64,000 bases of DNA from Pseudevernia furfuracea (Eukaryota > Ascomycota > Lecanoromycetes > Lecanorales > Parmeliaceae), in the NCBI GenBank assembly GCA_022315425.1, contig JAIUPT010000033.1:1426001-1490000 (forward strand), in the 5' to 3' direction. Each line of letters starts with the position of its first letter. Positions within the stretch are counted from its first letter, which is position 1. A program made the position numbers and the translations under genes. A model generated the notes under the pieces. That model was not told the origin of the DNA, ran no database searches, and saw only the letters and a program-made list of their open reading frames with translations. Of this stretch, positions 33,649 to 46,852 are shown one piece after another.

Positions 33649-35938
33649 TTATCTGTAGAAATCATTTGGATTCCCCTGCGCCTCTGCAACATGCCCCGGC
33701 TGCTGTTGCGACGGTGGAGCATGATATGCTTGGTATCCGCCCGAAGGTGGCCCGGAGTTGAGGACTGGATATGGGTTCTGGCCCATGCTAGGAGACGGCG
33801 CTTGAGGCGGCGGTTGTGATGGTGGCGCTTGGTTGTACGCTGCGTAGTGGTCTTGTGTAGAGGGAGGGCCCACGGGAGTGTGAGGGTAAGGAGCTTGTTG
33901 GCTGGCGTATGGTGGTTGAGATTGCTGCGCTTGCCCATAGGGCTCGCCTTCTGTTGGAGAGTGGAGTGATGGTGAGTACTCGCTTTCGGGCTTCGATTGT
34001 TGGGTATGAGGTGGGTATGATTGGGGCCGGTTGTCTGTGGGGCTTGCGTAGGAAGATGAGGAAAGCTCTTGCGGATTGTCATAGGTTGATTGTGGGCGGT
34101 GGGAATAGGGGTCTGAGGAGGGCGGGCCCTGGTTACCGGATGGTATTCGATTGCGAGGATCCTGAGTTGGATATTGTGCTTGCTGCTGCTGGGATGGTGG
34201 TGCTTGACCAGCATATGAAAAAGGTTGGGGTCCATTTTGAAGTGGAAACTGTGGCTTTGGAGTGCGAGAGTCTGTCGTTGTGAGTAAGGACCAGAGTCAT
34301 CCGTGAATTGGACCTTACCTGGTGGAACGCCATTCGGACCAGGGGTATAATAGCGACCAGGACCTTGCTGAGGAGTTGGTCCCTGCGGTGGATAGCCACC
34401 ATCATACCCGTACTGTGGCTGGCTTTGGCGACCATACTGGGACTGTAAAGGTTGGGACATCGAAGCTTCCAGCAGCGATTCGTAGTCCCTTCGTGCTTTG
34501 ATGAACTTCTCATTGAGCTGCGTGAAGTCGTCTTTATTAAAAAATCAGCACTGGAACTTGCAAGAAGTCCAACAAAATCTTACCCTTCCTCTGCGAGTAC
34601 TTCCCGATCAACTCAATGAGCTTCGGTCGTATCGCCAGCGTTGAGTGATAAAGCTCCGTGATCTCTTCATTATCCCTGACATTCAACTCTGAACTGCTGG
34701 TGCTTAGCAGTGTCAAAAGTTTCTCCACGTTCTTGATCTCTCCAAAAACTTCAGCCTCCATTTGCGCCTCTCGCTGCAGATCATCCTGAGTGGGGTCCGC
34801 CAATTTCTCGACATAGTTCAGCGGAAAGATACCGGTCTGTCCTCTCAACGAGCCCTTCCACCAGTCTTTATAAACTGACTCCATCACAGCAATGATGTCG
34901 CCTTTGCGAAATTGTAATTCTCCGGCTTCTGAAGGTTTAAAGTCGAACAATGCTCGCACCCTTGAGACCGTAGCCGCGGTGGTCCCTGATGACACAGGTT
35001 GTGCAGGTACCGCCTGTTGTGAAGGGCCCGCAGCTGTTGAAGATGATACTGGGCTGGGCTTCTTTCCTGATGCCTGTCCGGCCGCAGGCTTGTCCTTGAT
35101 TGATAGTGCCAGCGCCATTTGTAATTCTTCCTCCTCCTTTTGTCTATCAACATCTGTGATCTGGCGCTTGTTTGGCTTGGACGGCGGGTAAAGATTGGGA
35201 TCTGCTAGGGGTAAGCCTTCAATTTTTCGGCATGCTGATCCGGCATACTTTGAGTCTTCAGCTTCATATACGCCTGGTCCATAATGCCCAGATCAGGATC
35301 CTTCGAAAACTCCTCCGACCATTCTGCCATTCGCTCCAGGATCTTAGCCTTCACTTGCTGATGTGTATTCTGAATATGGATCAGCACGTATTGCCACCGA
35401 TTTATGGTTTAGCAGCGTACTCTATCACCTGCTAGTCGCAGCAACGCATCTGTGAAGCTCCTCGAAGATAATTCCCTGTGAATCTTTGGACCGCAATTTT
35501 GGGAGCATGCATTTGCCAACTATATCCGAACAGTCAGCGCCCGGTGCTCAGTCCACAGATATAGTGATCGTACTTCAAGGGTGTAGAGCTGTACATTCGC
35601 GTTTCGGTGGGCAAGGCGCTTGATCATGGAGGCAACGGCATCTTTCGCTCTGAATTGGATGTAGTTCAGCTTGACTATCCGAATGAATGTTGAGCAAGCC
35701 GTTACAAACCCCGAGTCTTCTGCGCCGACTCTATCACAAACATCCTAGTATTTCTCAGCATCTGATCATGCAAGCTTTAGGGGCAGCTTCGTTTCATACC
35801 AGTATATACTCCCAGTTCTCTGACGTGAGATTTTCATCCGTTGCTTTCGCTGTCCTACAATCAGTGACTGCCTAGAGCTTCTTGATGGAAAAGCCTACCA
35901 ACGGCATCATCGAATGCATTTTGCTGCGCTCGAAACAT
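33649..35938 (-). CDS. hse1: Hse1, ESCRT-0 subunit (STAM-like)
   Basis: Partner of Vps27 in ESCRT-0; sorts ubiquitinated cargo at endosomes into multivesicular bodies. Nine exons: 35938-35899, 35849-35800, 35744-35710, 35649-35574, 35519-35421, 35369-35249, 35201-34584, 34531-34319 and 34271-33649; 624 residues, all junctions in phase. VHS domain (1-140): FRAQQNAFDDAVAKATDENL, SENWEYILDVCDRV, LAHRNANVQLYTLELANACS. UIM: EEEELQMALALSIKD (about 170). SH3: VRALFDFKPSEAGELQFRKG then GIFPLNYVEKL (about 225-280). A helical GAT-like part (NEEITELYHSTLAIRPKLIE) and a long Pro/Gln/Tyr-rich tail follow. The start is fixed by MFRAQQNAFDDAV. It is the most intron-rich gene here, with seven introns upstream of the tail. 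Confidence 0.95.
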
Positions 35939-36734
35939 AGCTACTATTATCTCCAAGTACCAAGCAAGCAAATGTACGAGTTTCAAATTTACAGTTAGGA
36001 ACGAGTAGATTTGAAGTATGTGAGAATATGTACTCAGAGAGCCTGGTAACACTGATGGGCATCGTCTTGCGGCCTTCACTAGCGGCAGATCTCGGTGTGG
36101 CTCAACTGCCGCTATGACGAAAATGACGAGGCGTATACATAATAAACTTGGGGCTCTCGGGCTCTCGGGCTGTACGCCGGCCTCTGTATTTTTTATGGAA
36201 AGCTTCACTTGGTCACAGAGACTTGGAGCTTCTGAAATATTGCATTGCATTGCGTTGTATAATTTTGGTATTTCTAATCTGCCTCGCTGAAACATGATGG
36301 CATGTCATAAATGCTTCCACGACTCGTGGTAGCAGAACAAATCAGCAGCCCAGCACTTCGGCAGCTGTGCTCATCTTGAAGCGCCAGAAGTAGGGCTCCG
36401 CGTATTGTGTAATAAGCCCCAGCGTCCCTCGAAATGGGATTTTTTGGGGGTTCTCACACGCTCGTTCGCCCGCTGCTGCAGACTGAAGCAGACGCATGGA
36501 AGTATGCGCAACCCTGATGACAAAAATATAGTACCTATAATGTATGAAGAATAGATCATTGTATCTGACTTTGGTCTGCAAGCCACGACATTGGGAACAT
36601 TAGGTCATTCATGGCGGACGAAAGGGCCGGATATGGTCGATGAAAGCTTCCGGCTGCGGAAGCCCAACGCCGAGTGGTCGTAATAGCAATACCTGGTGCA
36701 AGTTGCTGAAGTATGCGGTTTACCTACCATGCGC
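35939..36734. other. Intergenic hse1-ste20
   Basis: 796 bp; no gene recognised. Holds the hse1 promoter and the kinase 3' end. Confidence 0.4.
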
Positions 36735-39585
36735 TCAAGAGCCTTTCTGGGCTCTCTCCGCGGCCCGGCTGGCTCGAGCTGATCGTACCAATGGAGCCAA
36801 ATTGATCAGGGGCTCCGCGGTCAATAAGTATGGGTGCTACAGGAAGTCAGCAGGTGCAACGTAGAAGTTCAGTTGATGTCCGTACCTTCAAGAGGTCATG
36901 GGCAGATGCACGTTTCTCGGGATCGACCTTGAGTGCGAAGTTCAAGAAGTCCTTGAACACCTGTGATAATTCGTGCTCTTCCTTTATCTTTGGCGTTCCA
37001 TTAGTGGCGATCAAGTACAGGGCTCGAAGCGGAGATTCTGTGAGATAAGGTGGTTCTCCTTCAATCATTTCGATGGCCATGATTCCCAGACTCCATATGT
37101 CGACCTTGCGGCCGTACTCTTTCCTAGTCACGACCTCTGGCGCCATCCAGTAGGGCGTGCCAACCATTGTGGTACGCTTGTTATGAGATTCATTGATTTG
37201 AGCACAGAAACCGAAGTCGGCTAGAACTTATTAGCGCATATCTCAATAGGTCAGAAAGCCGAACATACTGAGCTTGATGTTGCCGTCCAAAGCAAGCAAG
37301 ATGTTGTCTGACTTGATGTCTCGATGAATGACACCTTTGGAGTGCAAGTGTTGTAGGCCGTTTAATGTCTGGGAACAAATCAGCTAAATGAAATATGTGC
37401 TTTGCGCGGAAGAGGTACCTCTCGGCAAACAGCAGCAATCTGCCCCTCGCTCATCAGATTGAATGTTACGACATCGGTGAGACTTCCTCCTTCCATATAT
37501 TCCATAATGACCCATAGATCTCCTTGACGCAAGTAGCTGTCCATGAAGTTTACGATGTTCTTGTGCTTGCTATCTTTCATTACAAGGATCTCATTGATAA
37601 TGAGATCTTTCTTCGGCTGCTGCTCAAGGTTCATTTGTTTGATGGCCACACACTTGTTAGTGCCCACTTCAGTAGCTGTGTAGACACCTCCAGAAGCACC
37701 CTGGCCGATCTTGTTGAGATTCTTGTACCGCCTCATAGGGTCTCCAGTCGTACATATGGCATTGAGTCTCGCTACGATATCGATGCCGCCAGTGTTTCGG
37801 TTCGGTCGTCGCCTTGGGTTAGTGGCTGAACGAGCTTGATGAGTTGGATGTGGAACAGTCTGCGGGTCTGGAGAAGTAGGGGAGAATTGCTGTGGTGGAG
37901 ATACAGGCGCGTTCGGCTGCTGCTGAGGTGGTTGCCGTTGGCTTGGGCTTCTGTCAATTTGTTTGCTTTGAGGCGGTTTTTGGACCGGAGCAAGAGAGTG
38001 TTCCTGTTGCTGCGGATATTGAATCGGGCTGCTGATTTTGGCAGGAGTAGCGCGAGACGTCTGCCGAGTAAGCCCATTTGTTTGGGATTTTGAGGGCTGG
38101 CGCTGGAGACCAAGGTCCGGGTCTGCCTCTTCGGCTGCATTGGACACCGAACGGTTTCGTATTGGCAGCTCATCACTGGGTCTGCCCTGCATTGGTAAAG
38201 CTTCCTTAGCAACCTGCGGTGTATGAGGTGCGATGCGGACAGGGGTGAGATTCGCTGCTGTATTCGCGCCGGGAGGTCGAGGAGCAGGACGTTGAGCAAC
38301 TAGATTCGACTGGTTCATAGGTGGAGGACCCGTCGTAAAGTTATTGGCTGTTGGCATGCTTCGAGGTATAGGCGGAGGCGCTCGTGGATTTTCGAAGCTA
38401 GTCTCATGGTTTGAAGGGAAACGAGGGCTTGTCGGAGGACTCGTGATGGTCGAGAGATGCGAATGAGATTGTTGAGGAGCTGAATTTGTAGACGTAATAA
38501 GACTTAACCCAGATACCGATGGGTCATCAGCCCGTGCGTGATCGAACTTGTGCCACACCTGTTCTTCGTCTTGGCCTCCGGCAGTATCCTTGTAGAAAGC
38601 CATGATATCCACAATGGCTTGCGGATTCTTCTCTTGCTCCATCTTCGATATTCCATTCTCCTGTAGCATCTTCTGCCATTCCTTGGGTAAACCCTGCATC
38701 CCGTCAGTATAGTGTCGATTACCAAAATACATTGGCTCTGCGGAAGTGGCAAGAAAAGCACTCCTAGTCGCGCTTGCTTTGCGCATCGTCCTCCGAGCGT
38801 GGAAACGATAATACAGCGGAATCATAAATGTGAAGCAGAGGGGATAAAAGAAAGAATAGACATACCGTGAATTGACCGGTCTCATTGTCGAAGCCTACGT
38901 GAGTTACATGCACTGGGTTTTCTGGAGCAGAGATCTTGACGCCGTTGGATCGCGGGGAACCCAAAACACTGCCTATGAAAGAGGATATGCCACTCTTTTT
39001 CTTCCAAGGCGTGGAGGTTCTTGCCTCATCTGAGTATCTTTTTGATGTAGGTGTTCCTATCTCGGGGTCGGGCGGGGTAACGCTGTTGATTGTTCGATCG
39101 CCAATGGAGAAGCTTGCGGACTGGCGCAAAGATGGGCTCATCATTTTCGCGTTTGGGGTTGTATAGGAAAGCGGAGGCGGACCGGGTCTTCTTAACGAGT
39201 TCTGAAAGCCAGAGGCTTTGGTGGAGTCGAGCTGTGTTAGTGTACCGGGATGCGCATTGAACTCATCGGAGCTCTTCTCGTCAAATGATTGACGTGCCGA
39301 GAATCGGTGGCGATTGCTGTAAGCTTCGCTGTATGCGTCAAGGGAGGTGGGGTTACCGAATTGAGAGCCACTAGGTGTGTTTGGTGATCGATCGAGAGAT
39401 GAGCTGGAGGAGGTGTGGTAGGAAGGAGTGCGACGATGGCTGTCGTGGCTGCTTGCGGGAGACTGCGAGGACGATGGCTGTCTCTGCAGATTTGTGGTAG
39501 AGCTTTGATTCATTCTGGGTCGGGGATCGTTGAAAGAGCTGTTTGGCGGTGGTTGCTTGGTGAGTCGCCTTGGCTTGTAGTCCAT
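36735..39585 (-). CDS. ste20: p21-activated protein kinase, Ste20 type
   Basis: Ser/Thr kinase activated by Cdc42/Rac, acting in polarity and MAPK signalling. Five exons: 39585-38866, 38693-37419, 37368-37269, 37220-36886 and 36836-36735; introns 172, 50, 48 and 49 bp; 843 residues. The CRIB/PBD is split by the first intron: ISAPENPVHVTHVGF, then GLPKEWQKMLQENGISKMEQ (about 220-275). A Pro/Gln-rich linker follows. The kinase (about 560-820) shows GQGASGGVYTA, VAIKQM, IHRDIKSDN, LTDFGFCAQI, GTPYWMAPEVV and DPEKRASAHDLL. I see no PH domain, which favours Ste20/Shk1 over Cla4, but assignment among fungal PAKs is by memory of motifs. The N-terminus is Ser/Asn/Pro-rich, with no sign of damage. Confidence 0.9.
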
Positions 39586-41170
39586 GGCTCCTCACTCAGT
39601 CTCTGCTCTAGCAGCTGGGCGGCAATATTTAGCGTGGAAATGCTACTCTACTTTAGAGTCTAGGTCAAAACTGCGGGTAAAGGACTAAAGGTATGGTAAC
39701 AAAATTGGTTTGTTCCACGGAATGGAATGGAATGGTGAAAGAGCCAAAATTCAACATATCACATAGTAACGTCTTGCATCGGACGATGTTACTTGTATTC
39801 TAGGTAGTGATGCGATGTTGGTAAAGGCTAGAAGTAATCTTGTAGATCTCCCTTCTTCACCGCGTGCGTGGTCTAGTGCAACGAGCATCATTGCCTCTTA
39901 TATCTAGCACCCTTTTTGACACATGTGGCTATGAAGTATGAAGTATGAAGTATGAAGTATGGTGATATAAGATATAGGATGTGGGTCAAAAGAAGGACTT
40001 CTACAACGTTGCGATTACAAACAACCAGATTCCTTCTCATCTGTTTCATCTCTACAGCCTCATCCTGTACTCTAGGTAGTCTATCTAGATCAAAGATAGG
40101 TATCTGATAATATTGGAGAGATTGTGAGGAAGACAGCTTCAGCCTGCACAGATGGCACTTAGTGCGTTTCAGGTGGTGCTTGCGAGCTATTTCATTACGA
40201 ACGATCCATGCCATTTTCCGTCTTGCCTTTATACCAGCAAAGCAGTCTGAATTCATAGCCTCTTCCTTCCCTATCCTCGGAGTGGTTATCACCCTTCAGG
40301 AACTCCTTGTTCGCATCTTGAACCGATGCTAATCGACCTAAAGATGCAGCTTATTCCTTCGGGTCGTGTCCGATCTACGCTGTTAAAGCCTAGGGCGTAT
40401 GTGAGGTTCTGAGTGAGCAATAATCTATGTAGGTCAGTCAGACAGACTCTCAACGCTAGACGCCAGATCAGCATATCAGCGTTGCATTGTAGAGGCATAA
40501 TATTTTGAAACATATCGCGTGGCAGTAGCCTATCATCCTGCAAAGTCTAGATGTTGGAGGGATACTGCCGGCTGACGGAGTTCAAAAGGAGGAGAATGAG
40601 CCAGTCCCAAAGCTCACCACTGGATACACAAATATCCGGTAAATATCCGGTAAGGCGGGGTCGGACGTGGGAAGGCCCGGTGGGTGCCAAGACGCTATAA
40701 ACACTACTGCTCTAGCCTCGGATAATGTATTATTCAAGTCCACCGTCCCAAAAAACCCAATCTGGCACCAGACCAGACATTCTCTGCACATAACATTCTC
40801 AAGAAACGTCTTTTCTCTCTCAAAATTCTCCAACCGAAGACTCTTATCATTATTCTTTACTGTCTCTAGGAGATTTTATTCCGGAGCTGCTCTGTTCCAT
40901 TACTACGATTCCCTTGCCCCGTTGCAATGTCTCACCGATAGTTTATCGACGACCAGGATCTCTTACCATATATCGCTCGTCCTTGGATGTGCGCTTCTGA
41001 GGTAAATTCGGAGCGAGCTGTCCTCTCGCACTCATAAGTAGTAAGTGCTGAACCGTTTTAGGGATCCAGCCTGCCTCTTCGCTACCATATTTCCCCCAAC
41101 CTCGACCGAAGCGTGAACCCAGAGTATTGTTCACCAAGTACATCTCACCCTAGCGAATTATCCGGTGAAT
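39586..41170. promoter_or_regulatory. Long divergent intergenic region ste20 / scp160
   Basis: 1.58 kb between divergent start codons with no recognised gene. Contains four copies of the 7-mer ATGAAGT near 39930-39960 and several pyrimidine tracts close to the scp160 start. Small open frames on both strands look random. Confidence 0.4.
39930..39960. repeat. Heptanucleotide tandem repeat (ATGAAGT)4
   Basis: Four perfect copies in the ste20/scp160 intergenic region; no coding context. Confidence 0.85.
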
Positions 41171-44100
41171 ATGGCTACAGAACCTACAACAAATGGGGGA
41201 AGTTCCATGGATTCTCAAAGCTTGACGGCAGCTGAGAGACTCCAACAGAAACACGAGGCTGATGCTGCTCACCGGCCCATGATCGAAGATGTTATTGACG
41301 AGGAAGATATCGAACATCCACCGCCATCGATGCACCTTGCTCCCGAATCAGAAACCACTCACGACGCAGTCAAACAGATACAGCCCATGTCAGAAAAAGC
41401 AGCCGGGAAACAAAAAGCAAGGGATGAACCAACCCAGAAATCTGCAATGTCAAAACCCAACGGCGTCGCATCTTTCGATGCACAGGATCAAGAAGCTTTT
41501 CCGGCGCTTGGAAGTGGGCTGAAAGCTCCGGCGCCCGTCCCAGCTGCTATGGCATGGGGAGCAAAGAAACCTTCTTCGGTCCATGCTGGTTCCAATGGCG
41601 TTAACGGAAACGCTCCTCTTTCAAGTATAAGCTCGTCTCGAGCCTCAACCCCCACAACTGGCTTAATGACCCCTACTTCAAACAATGTCTCTCGCGGGCC
41701 ACAACCACGCGGGCTATCCATGCCCCAGCAGATGCCAATGCCGGGTAGACACAGCGAGAGACACAGCGAGAGGATCCTGTTCGCACCCTCGCAATTGCTG
41801 CCAAGAGATCAGTTGAAAAAACCCTTGCACGACGTGGTGAGAAGTATAAACAAAGGCTCGAAAGCAAAAGTAGAGATGAAGTCCGGCCCAAACGGGAACT
41901 TTATCTTTGAAGGCACTGGTCCAGTTGATGCTGCCAGGCAAGCCTTGAAAGATCTAGCTAAAGAGATTGGCTCCACGCAACACGTCAAAATCCCGATTCC
42001 GTTGAGCGTGCGGCAGTATGTCATTGGCCGTCAAGGAGCTGTGGTCCAGGGCATTTCAAAGCGAACAGGTGCCCGCGTCCAGATACCGAAAGCTGAAGAC
42101 ACCCCCAACATCAACTCAGAGGATGATGATAGCCTCACCATTGATGTTGCTATCGAGGGTGACGCGGTTGCAGCGGAGATGGCTAGGCGTGAGATCGAAG
42201 CAATCGTCCATGAACGTACTTCAACTGTCAATCTACGTTTGCGAGACGTTCCTCCCGAGTATTATCCTTTCATCGCTGGTCCTCACAACAGTGGCGTCAA
42301 CGCTCTCGAAGAAGGTCGTCAAGTCAGAGTCCAGGTGCCTCGTTATCATATTTGGTCAGAGCAGCCGCCTCCCCAGGCTCCATCTTCTGGCATGCCCGTC
42401 TTTCTCCCTAGCTCTGATAACCACATTCGCATCTCCGGCGATCGACTGGCCGCACAGGAAGCGCAAGCTGCAATTGAGCGCCAGGTTCAGGAACTACGCC
42501 GTCAGATCACCCTTTCTCAATTTCCCATCGAGCGCGGTCGACACCAGTTCATTTCCGACAGCAAAGGTGCCTTGTTGAACGAGATTCTGGCGGAGACTGG
42601 CTGCGCAGTCATCCTGCCACCTGCATCAGAAGATACCGAGTTATTGACCGTCATCGGCCCACAAGATAAATTAGAAACAGGGACCAACAAAGTCATAGAT
42701 CTGGCCAGCAGCATGCAAATGTCTCTTGTCGACATTGCGCGTCAACACACAAACGCCCCCATGGGCCCTCAGGCTCACGCTCGAGCACTGACAAGGTATT
42801 TGCTACAGCGTCAGGCGATTGAACAACTGGAGAGACAGTTCGACGCTCGCATCGTTCTGCCTACCATTGATAATGGTCCGACCAGCTGGGAAGTTTACCA
42901 CAAGGATGGCAGGAACGGAATTCGTGCGCGCCAGGATATCACAAATCTCATCAGTGCACATCCACCGACTCGGCTCCGGCATGTGGAGATCGATCCCTTT
43001 TTCCATGAACATATCCACCGGCAGGGCGCTAAGCGTGTACGCGATGATTTTGGTGTTCATCTTCTCCCTCCTGAAGAGAACAACCAAGAGCCTCACGTGG
43101 TGCTTGTGTACGAAGGGCCTTCGGCAAACGTTGGTGAAGAGTATCAACTGCCCAGACAAAAGCCATCGAACGGCGAGGTTGCCGAGTTCGAGGCAAATCT
43201 TCGACAAGCTCAGGATCTCATTCTAGGCCTCATCCAAGGACAACAGGACATTGGCGCCGCCGCAGTTGAGGTTCCACCAAAGTAAGTGCATTGTTCAAGA
43301 TTGAGCCAACCCTGCTAACCAGACATAGATATCGTGATAAAGTCCGAAAATTTGTGTACCGCGAACAGCAGAATCTTCCGCATACAGAGATTCCTGTGCA
43401 AGTGAAGTTTGGGGCCACTAACGCCGCCAACGGTGGTATGCCAACATCGCAAAGCCCCATAGCTACTGCAGCACTCGATCATGAGTGTCATCTACGAGGA
43501 CCGAGTAATGCTGTTGAAGTACTGTCAAAGAAGATTACAGCTTTCCTCGAAATCGAAAGACAGGAGGAATCCGAGCGAGGTCATGTCATGAGCTTCGACT
43601 TCCCCCAAAAGTATGCAAACTACCTCATTGGCAAGAAGGGTGATAATATCAACAAGTATCGCGAAGAATTTGATGTCGACATTCAGGTAAAAGACGGCAA
43701 AGTCGAGATCACCGGGCCGAAGGCAAAGGCCGATGCCGCCAAGTCGAGGATCATTGCATTAGGTAAAAAACTTGAAGATGAGGCCACCCACATCCTCAAA
43801 ATCAAACCAGAATATCATCGAGACATGATTGGCGCAAAGGGGAGTCAAGTTAATCAGCTTCAAAAGAAATACAATGTGCGAGTGCAGTTCCCTCGATCGG
43901 CTCCGGCTTTGGACGATGATCGATCTGTTGCCGATGACGCGAGTGAGGTTGGAAGTACGAGAAATCGTAGGCCTAATCAAGCTCCCGATGAGGTGATTGT
44001 GCGAGGGCCGAGGAAAGGAGCAGATGACGCACGAGATGAGCTTCTAAACCTTCTGCAGTGGACTCTGGACAACTCTCACAAATCCACTGTGTCCGTTGCG

Positions 44101-45402
44101 CAGGCCCAACTTCCTTCTCTTATAGGCCAAGGCGGTCGGGAAATGGAAAGTGTGAGACTCTCGACGGGTGCGCAGATCGATGTACCTGGGAGTAGAGAAG
44201 ACGCAGATCCTACTGGCCGTGTACAAATTCACCTCAAAGGGTCAAAGAAGCAGGTAGAAGACGCGAAGAAACTTTTAGAACAGAGAGCAAAGATCTTTGA
44301 TAGCAGTATCACGAGGCACCTCGATGTCGACAAGAAGTACCACAAAGCCCTCATTGGCAGTGGCGGTGAGTCCTTGATGATCTCGAGCACTTCGGGTGAC
44401 AAGTGAGCTGACACTTGCACAGGAGCAAACATCCGTAAAATAGTCGTGGAAGCCGGTGGTTCCGACGACCGGCGCGATCTCGCCAGAACTGTTCGCTTTC
44501 CCGGCCAAGACTCGGATGACAACACCATCCGTGTCGAGGGTGGCAAAGCAGTCGTAGATAAGATTGTTGCTGCTATTCAGGCTTTTGCTGGTCAAAGGGA
44601 AAACTCCATGACCGAATCGATTGAGGTGGCACCAGAAAAGCATCGTATGCTCATTGGCCGTGGTGGAGAGGTTCGAAGAGCTTTAGAGTCCCAATTCAAC
44701 ATCGGCTTGGACATCCCAAAGCTATCACAGCAAGGGCCTGCCCGCTCCCAAGTCAAAATTTCTGGGCAGTCCGCAGACGTTGAGAAGGCAAAGGCGCATA
44801 TTCTAGAATTGGTAAAAGACCGAGAGGGCGAAACTTTCCCAGTGCCTCGTAAATACCACCAAACAATTTCGGATAATGGACAGTTCTTCCGGCGTCTCCG
44901 CAATGATCACAAGGTCACAGTCGACCATGCAGGTCATCAGCCACCAAAAAGGTCTGCTGCTTTACCACGACCCCAGGTCAATGGCGGCACCTCTCTGCCT
45001 TTGATCACTGAGGACCAGGACTCGATCGATAATCACTCATGGGAAGTTGTCGACGGTGGAGAGAGCGCCGAGGAAGGGGATATCCCCTGGATTCTACGCG
45101 GATCACCAGAGAGCGTCGCCAAAGCACGTGCGGTGCTGGAGAAGGCGATAGAGCAGGCAAAATCACAACAGTCTCAATCAATTGGATATCTAGTCCTACC
45201 TGACCCCAAGACGTACCGCTTCATTATCGGCCAAGGCGGATCCCAGATCAATAACATCAGGAGGGAGACAGGTTGCAAAATCACTGTGCCTCGTGACCAT
45301 TCTCAAGGCTCTGCCATCGAGATTGTGGGCAGCAAGGAAGGAGTTGAAGAAGCAAGAGATATCATACTTGATGTCGTTCAGAATGGTGGTAGAAGAGACT
45401 GA
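41171..45402 (+). CDS. scp160: Scp160/vigilin-type multi-KH RNA-binding protein
   Basis: Polysome- and ER-associated RNA-binding protein of the vigilin family. Three exons: 41171-43281, 43329-44365 and 44423-45402; introns 47 and 57 bp; 1375 residues. At least seven KH loops with the GxxG signature are seen: IGRQGAVVQGI, IGKKGDNINKY, IGAKGSQVNQL, IGQGGREMESV, IGSGGANIRKI (spanning intron 2), IGRGGEVRRAL and IGQGGSQINNI. Other KH units lack the GxxG (for example SDSKGALLNEILAETGCAVI). The N-terminal 200 residues are low complexity, with DAQDQEAFPALG, a motif common in this family. The ATG at 41171 starts MATEPTTNGG; an upstream in-frame GTG at 41165 was not used. Confidence 0.95.
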
Positions 45403-45662
45403 AGGATTTACAGTGCCAATGTACGACAGGTAGGTTACCTTTTAAGGCATGGAGGCGGTCGTCAAAAGCTTGCTAGTACAACACCGTAAGATATGTATGC
45501 AATAACAAAAGGTTCATCATCAAATTACACGTGTTTCTGATGTGCGATTTCCACGATACATTTCTCCCCGCCATTTCCTTTCCAAGTGACTCGCATATCC
45601 CACTTGTCTCAGAGATGCATACTGCCGATCCAGTGATTGATCCTTTATTCTACAAATAAACA

Positions 45663-46331
45663 ATGTCCACACACCAGCTCCGCTCGTTCTCGAGGCTCTC
45701 TCTAACAACACCCAAAGCCGTCAAATTCATCCCTAGCTCCTTCCACCACCCCTCAACTTTCACCCGAACAACCCACGCTCTCACCGCTACCGAAGCACCG
45801 CCGCGTCACTCCCAGCTTGCCCACCCAATAACCCCGACCTCACTCCTCCCCAAGCTCCCCCGCCGGAGCATGGCATCCGGACCTGCATCCCCGGGCGTCG
45901 GACCCATACACGCAAGGCTAATTTCGGACCCCAGCTTCTACGAAAACGCCGACACGGAAGCCAAAGTCGCCATCGAGAAATCCACCGCGGAAGAAAAACT
46001 ACAGATGTATTTTTCCTCCGGCGGCAGGGTGGTCGTGCACAAAGGCCCGCTCCCTTCCGCATTCATGGGCGAGGAGGTGCCGAGGGAACACACCGCACTC
46101 TGGCATGTTGTGGACAAGCGTGATATGCTGTACATCGTGTATGGTTATGCGTATCCTGGGGCGGAGCAGGAGAATTCGGTTATGTTGGGGCTGATGCAGG
46201 TGTTAGAAGATGAGATTAAAGGGGCGGGAAGGGGGGGATTGTTGAGTGATGAGAAGATTTTTGCGATTGCGCAGGCGGGGAGGAAAATCTCTTTCTATGA
46301 GTATCGTAAAGGTGGGTCGCGTGGGGTTTGA
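45663..46331 (+). CDS. Unrecognised small protein with mitochondrial-like leader
   Basis: Single exon, 222 residues. The first 70 residues are rich in Ser/Thr/Pro/Arg/His with very few acids, like a mitochondrial presequence (MSTHQLRSFSRLSLTTPKAV). A second Met follows at 45870 (RRSMASGPASPG), so two products are possible. The body looks globular: DPSFYENADTEAKVAIEKST, GGRVVVHKGPLPSAFMGEEV, HTALWHVVDKRDMLYIVYGY, EKIFAIAQAGRKISFYEYRK. I do not recognise a family. Upstream lies scp160 (260 bp away, same strand); downstream begins the AT-rich repeat island. Confidence 0.75.
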   Translation: MSTHQLRSFSRLSLTTPKAVKFIPSSFHHPSTFTRTTHALTATEAPPRHSQLAHPITPTSLLPKLPRRSMASGPASPGVGPIHARLISDPSFYENADTEAKVAIEKSTAEEKLQMYFSSGGRVVVHKGPLPSAFMGEEVPREHTALWHVVDKRDMLYIVYGYAYPGAEQENSVMLGLMQVLEDEIKGAGRGGLLSDEKIFAIAQAGRKISFYEYRKGGSRGV

Positions 46332-46666
46332 TTGGGGTTTGAGTGGGTTTGAGGGCGGATTCGATTGATTGATTGATTGATTAAGTCATATCGGACACCA
46401 TACGGGGCTTGCCCCGCAGAGGGCTTTATAGGCGTCTAATGACTTAGCCGAATGTATCTACCTCCGAGAGTCTCATTTTCAAGATGAATTACTACTCTAT
46501 TTAAAACCTGCTCTTTCAGAACATTTTATTCTTATATAATAATGATAAAAGTTCTCATATCTCGCTGCGTGATTAGTGATTTCTCAGTGTTCGTGATCCC
46601 TTAATGTCTCATAATCTCTTAGTGTCAAAATAAGACGTTATAAAAGAAAGTATAGTACAAAGTTGT
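46332..46666. other. Flank of the repeat island with (GATT)5
   Basis: Contains five GATT units at 46363-46382 and the left copy of an 18-bp direct repeat (46348-46365) that recurs at 48660-48677. AT content rises sharply after about 46440. Confidence 0.6.
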
Positions 46667-46852
46667 TGTTAGCAGCGGGCTCAAGAGAACAGCTGTCGCA
46701 TGAGTCCGGGGGTTATCGAGTGTAACCGAATCGCTTGGCATACGCATGTCAAGCGGATTCTTGACGTGAGAAGCTTAAGAGGGCCATGTCTCGAAGTTTC
46801 TCATTTTCCTTTCTTAAGAATTAGTCTTACTATTAGATATATTATACGCAAT
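46667..46852 (+). repeat. Left inverted-repeat arm
   Basis: 186 bp, about 95% identical to the reverse complement of 47783-47968. At eight of the nine differing sites this arm carries T or A where the other carries C or G. Confidence 0.9.

Noticed and set aside
41165..41170. GTG upstream start for scp160
   Set aside because: The ATG at 41171 is two codons downstream and is the normal eukaryotic choice.
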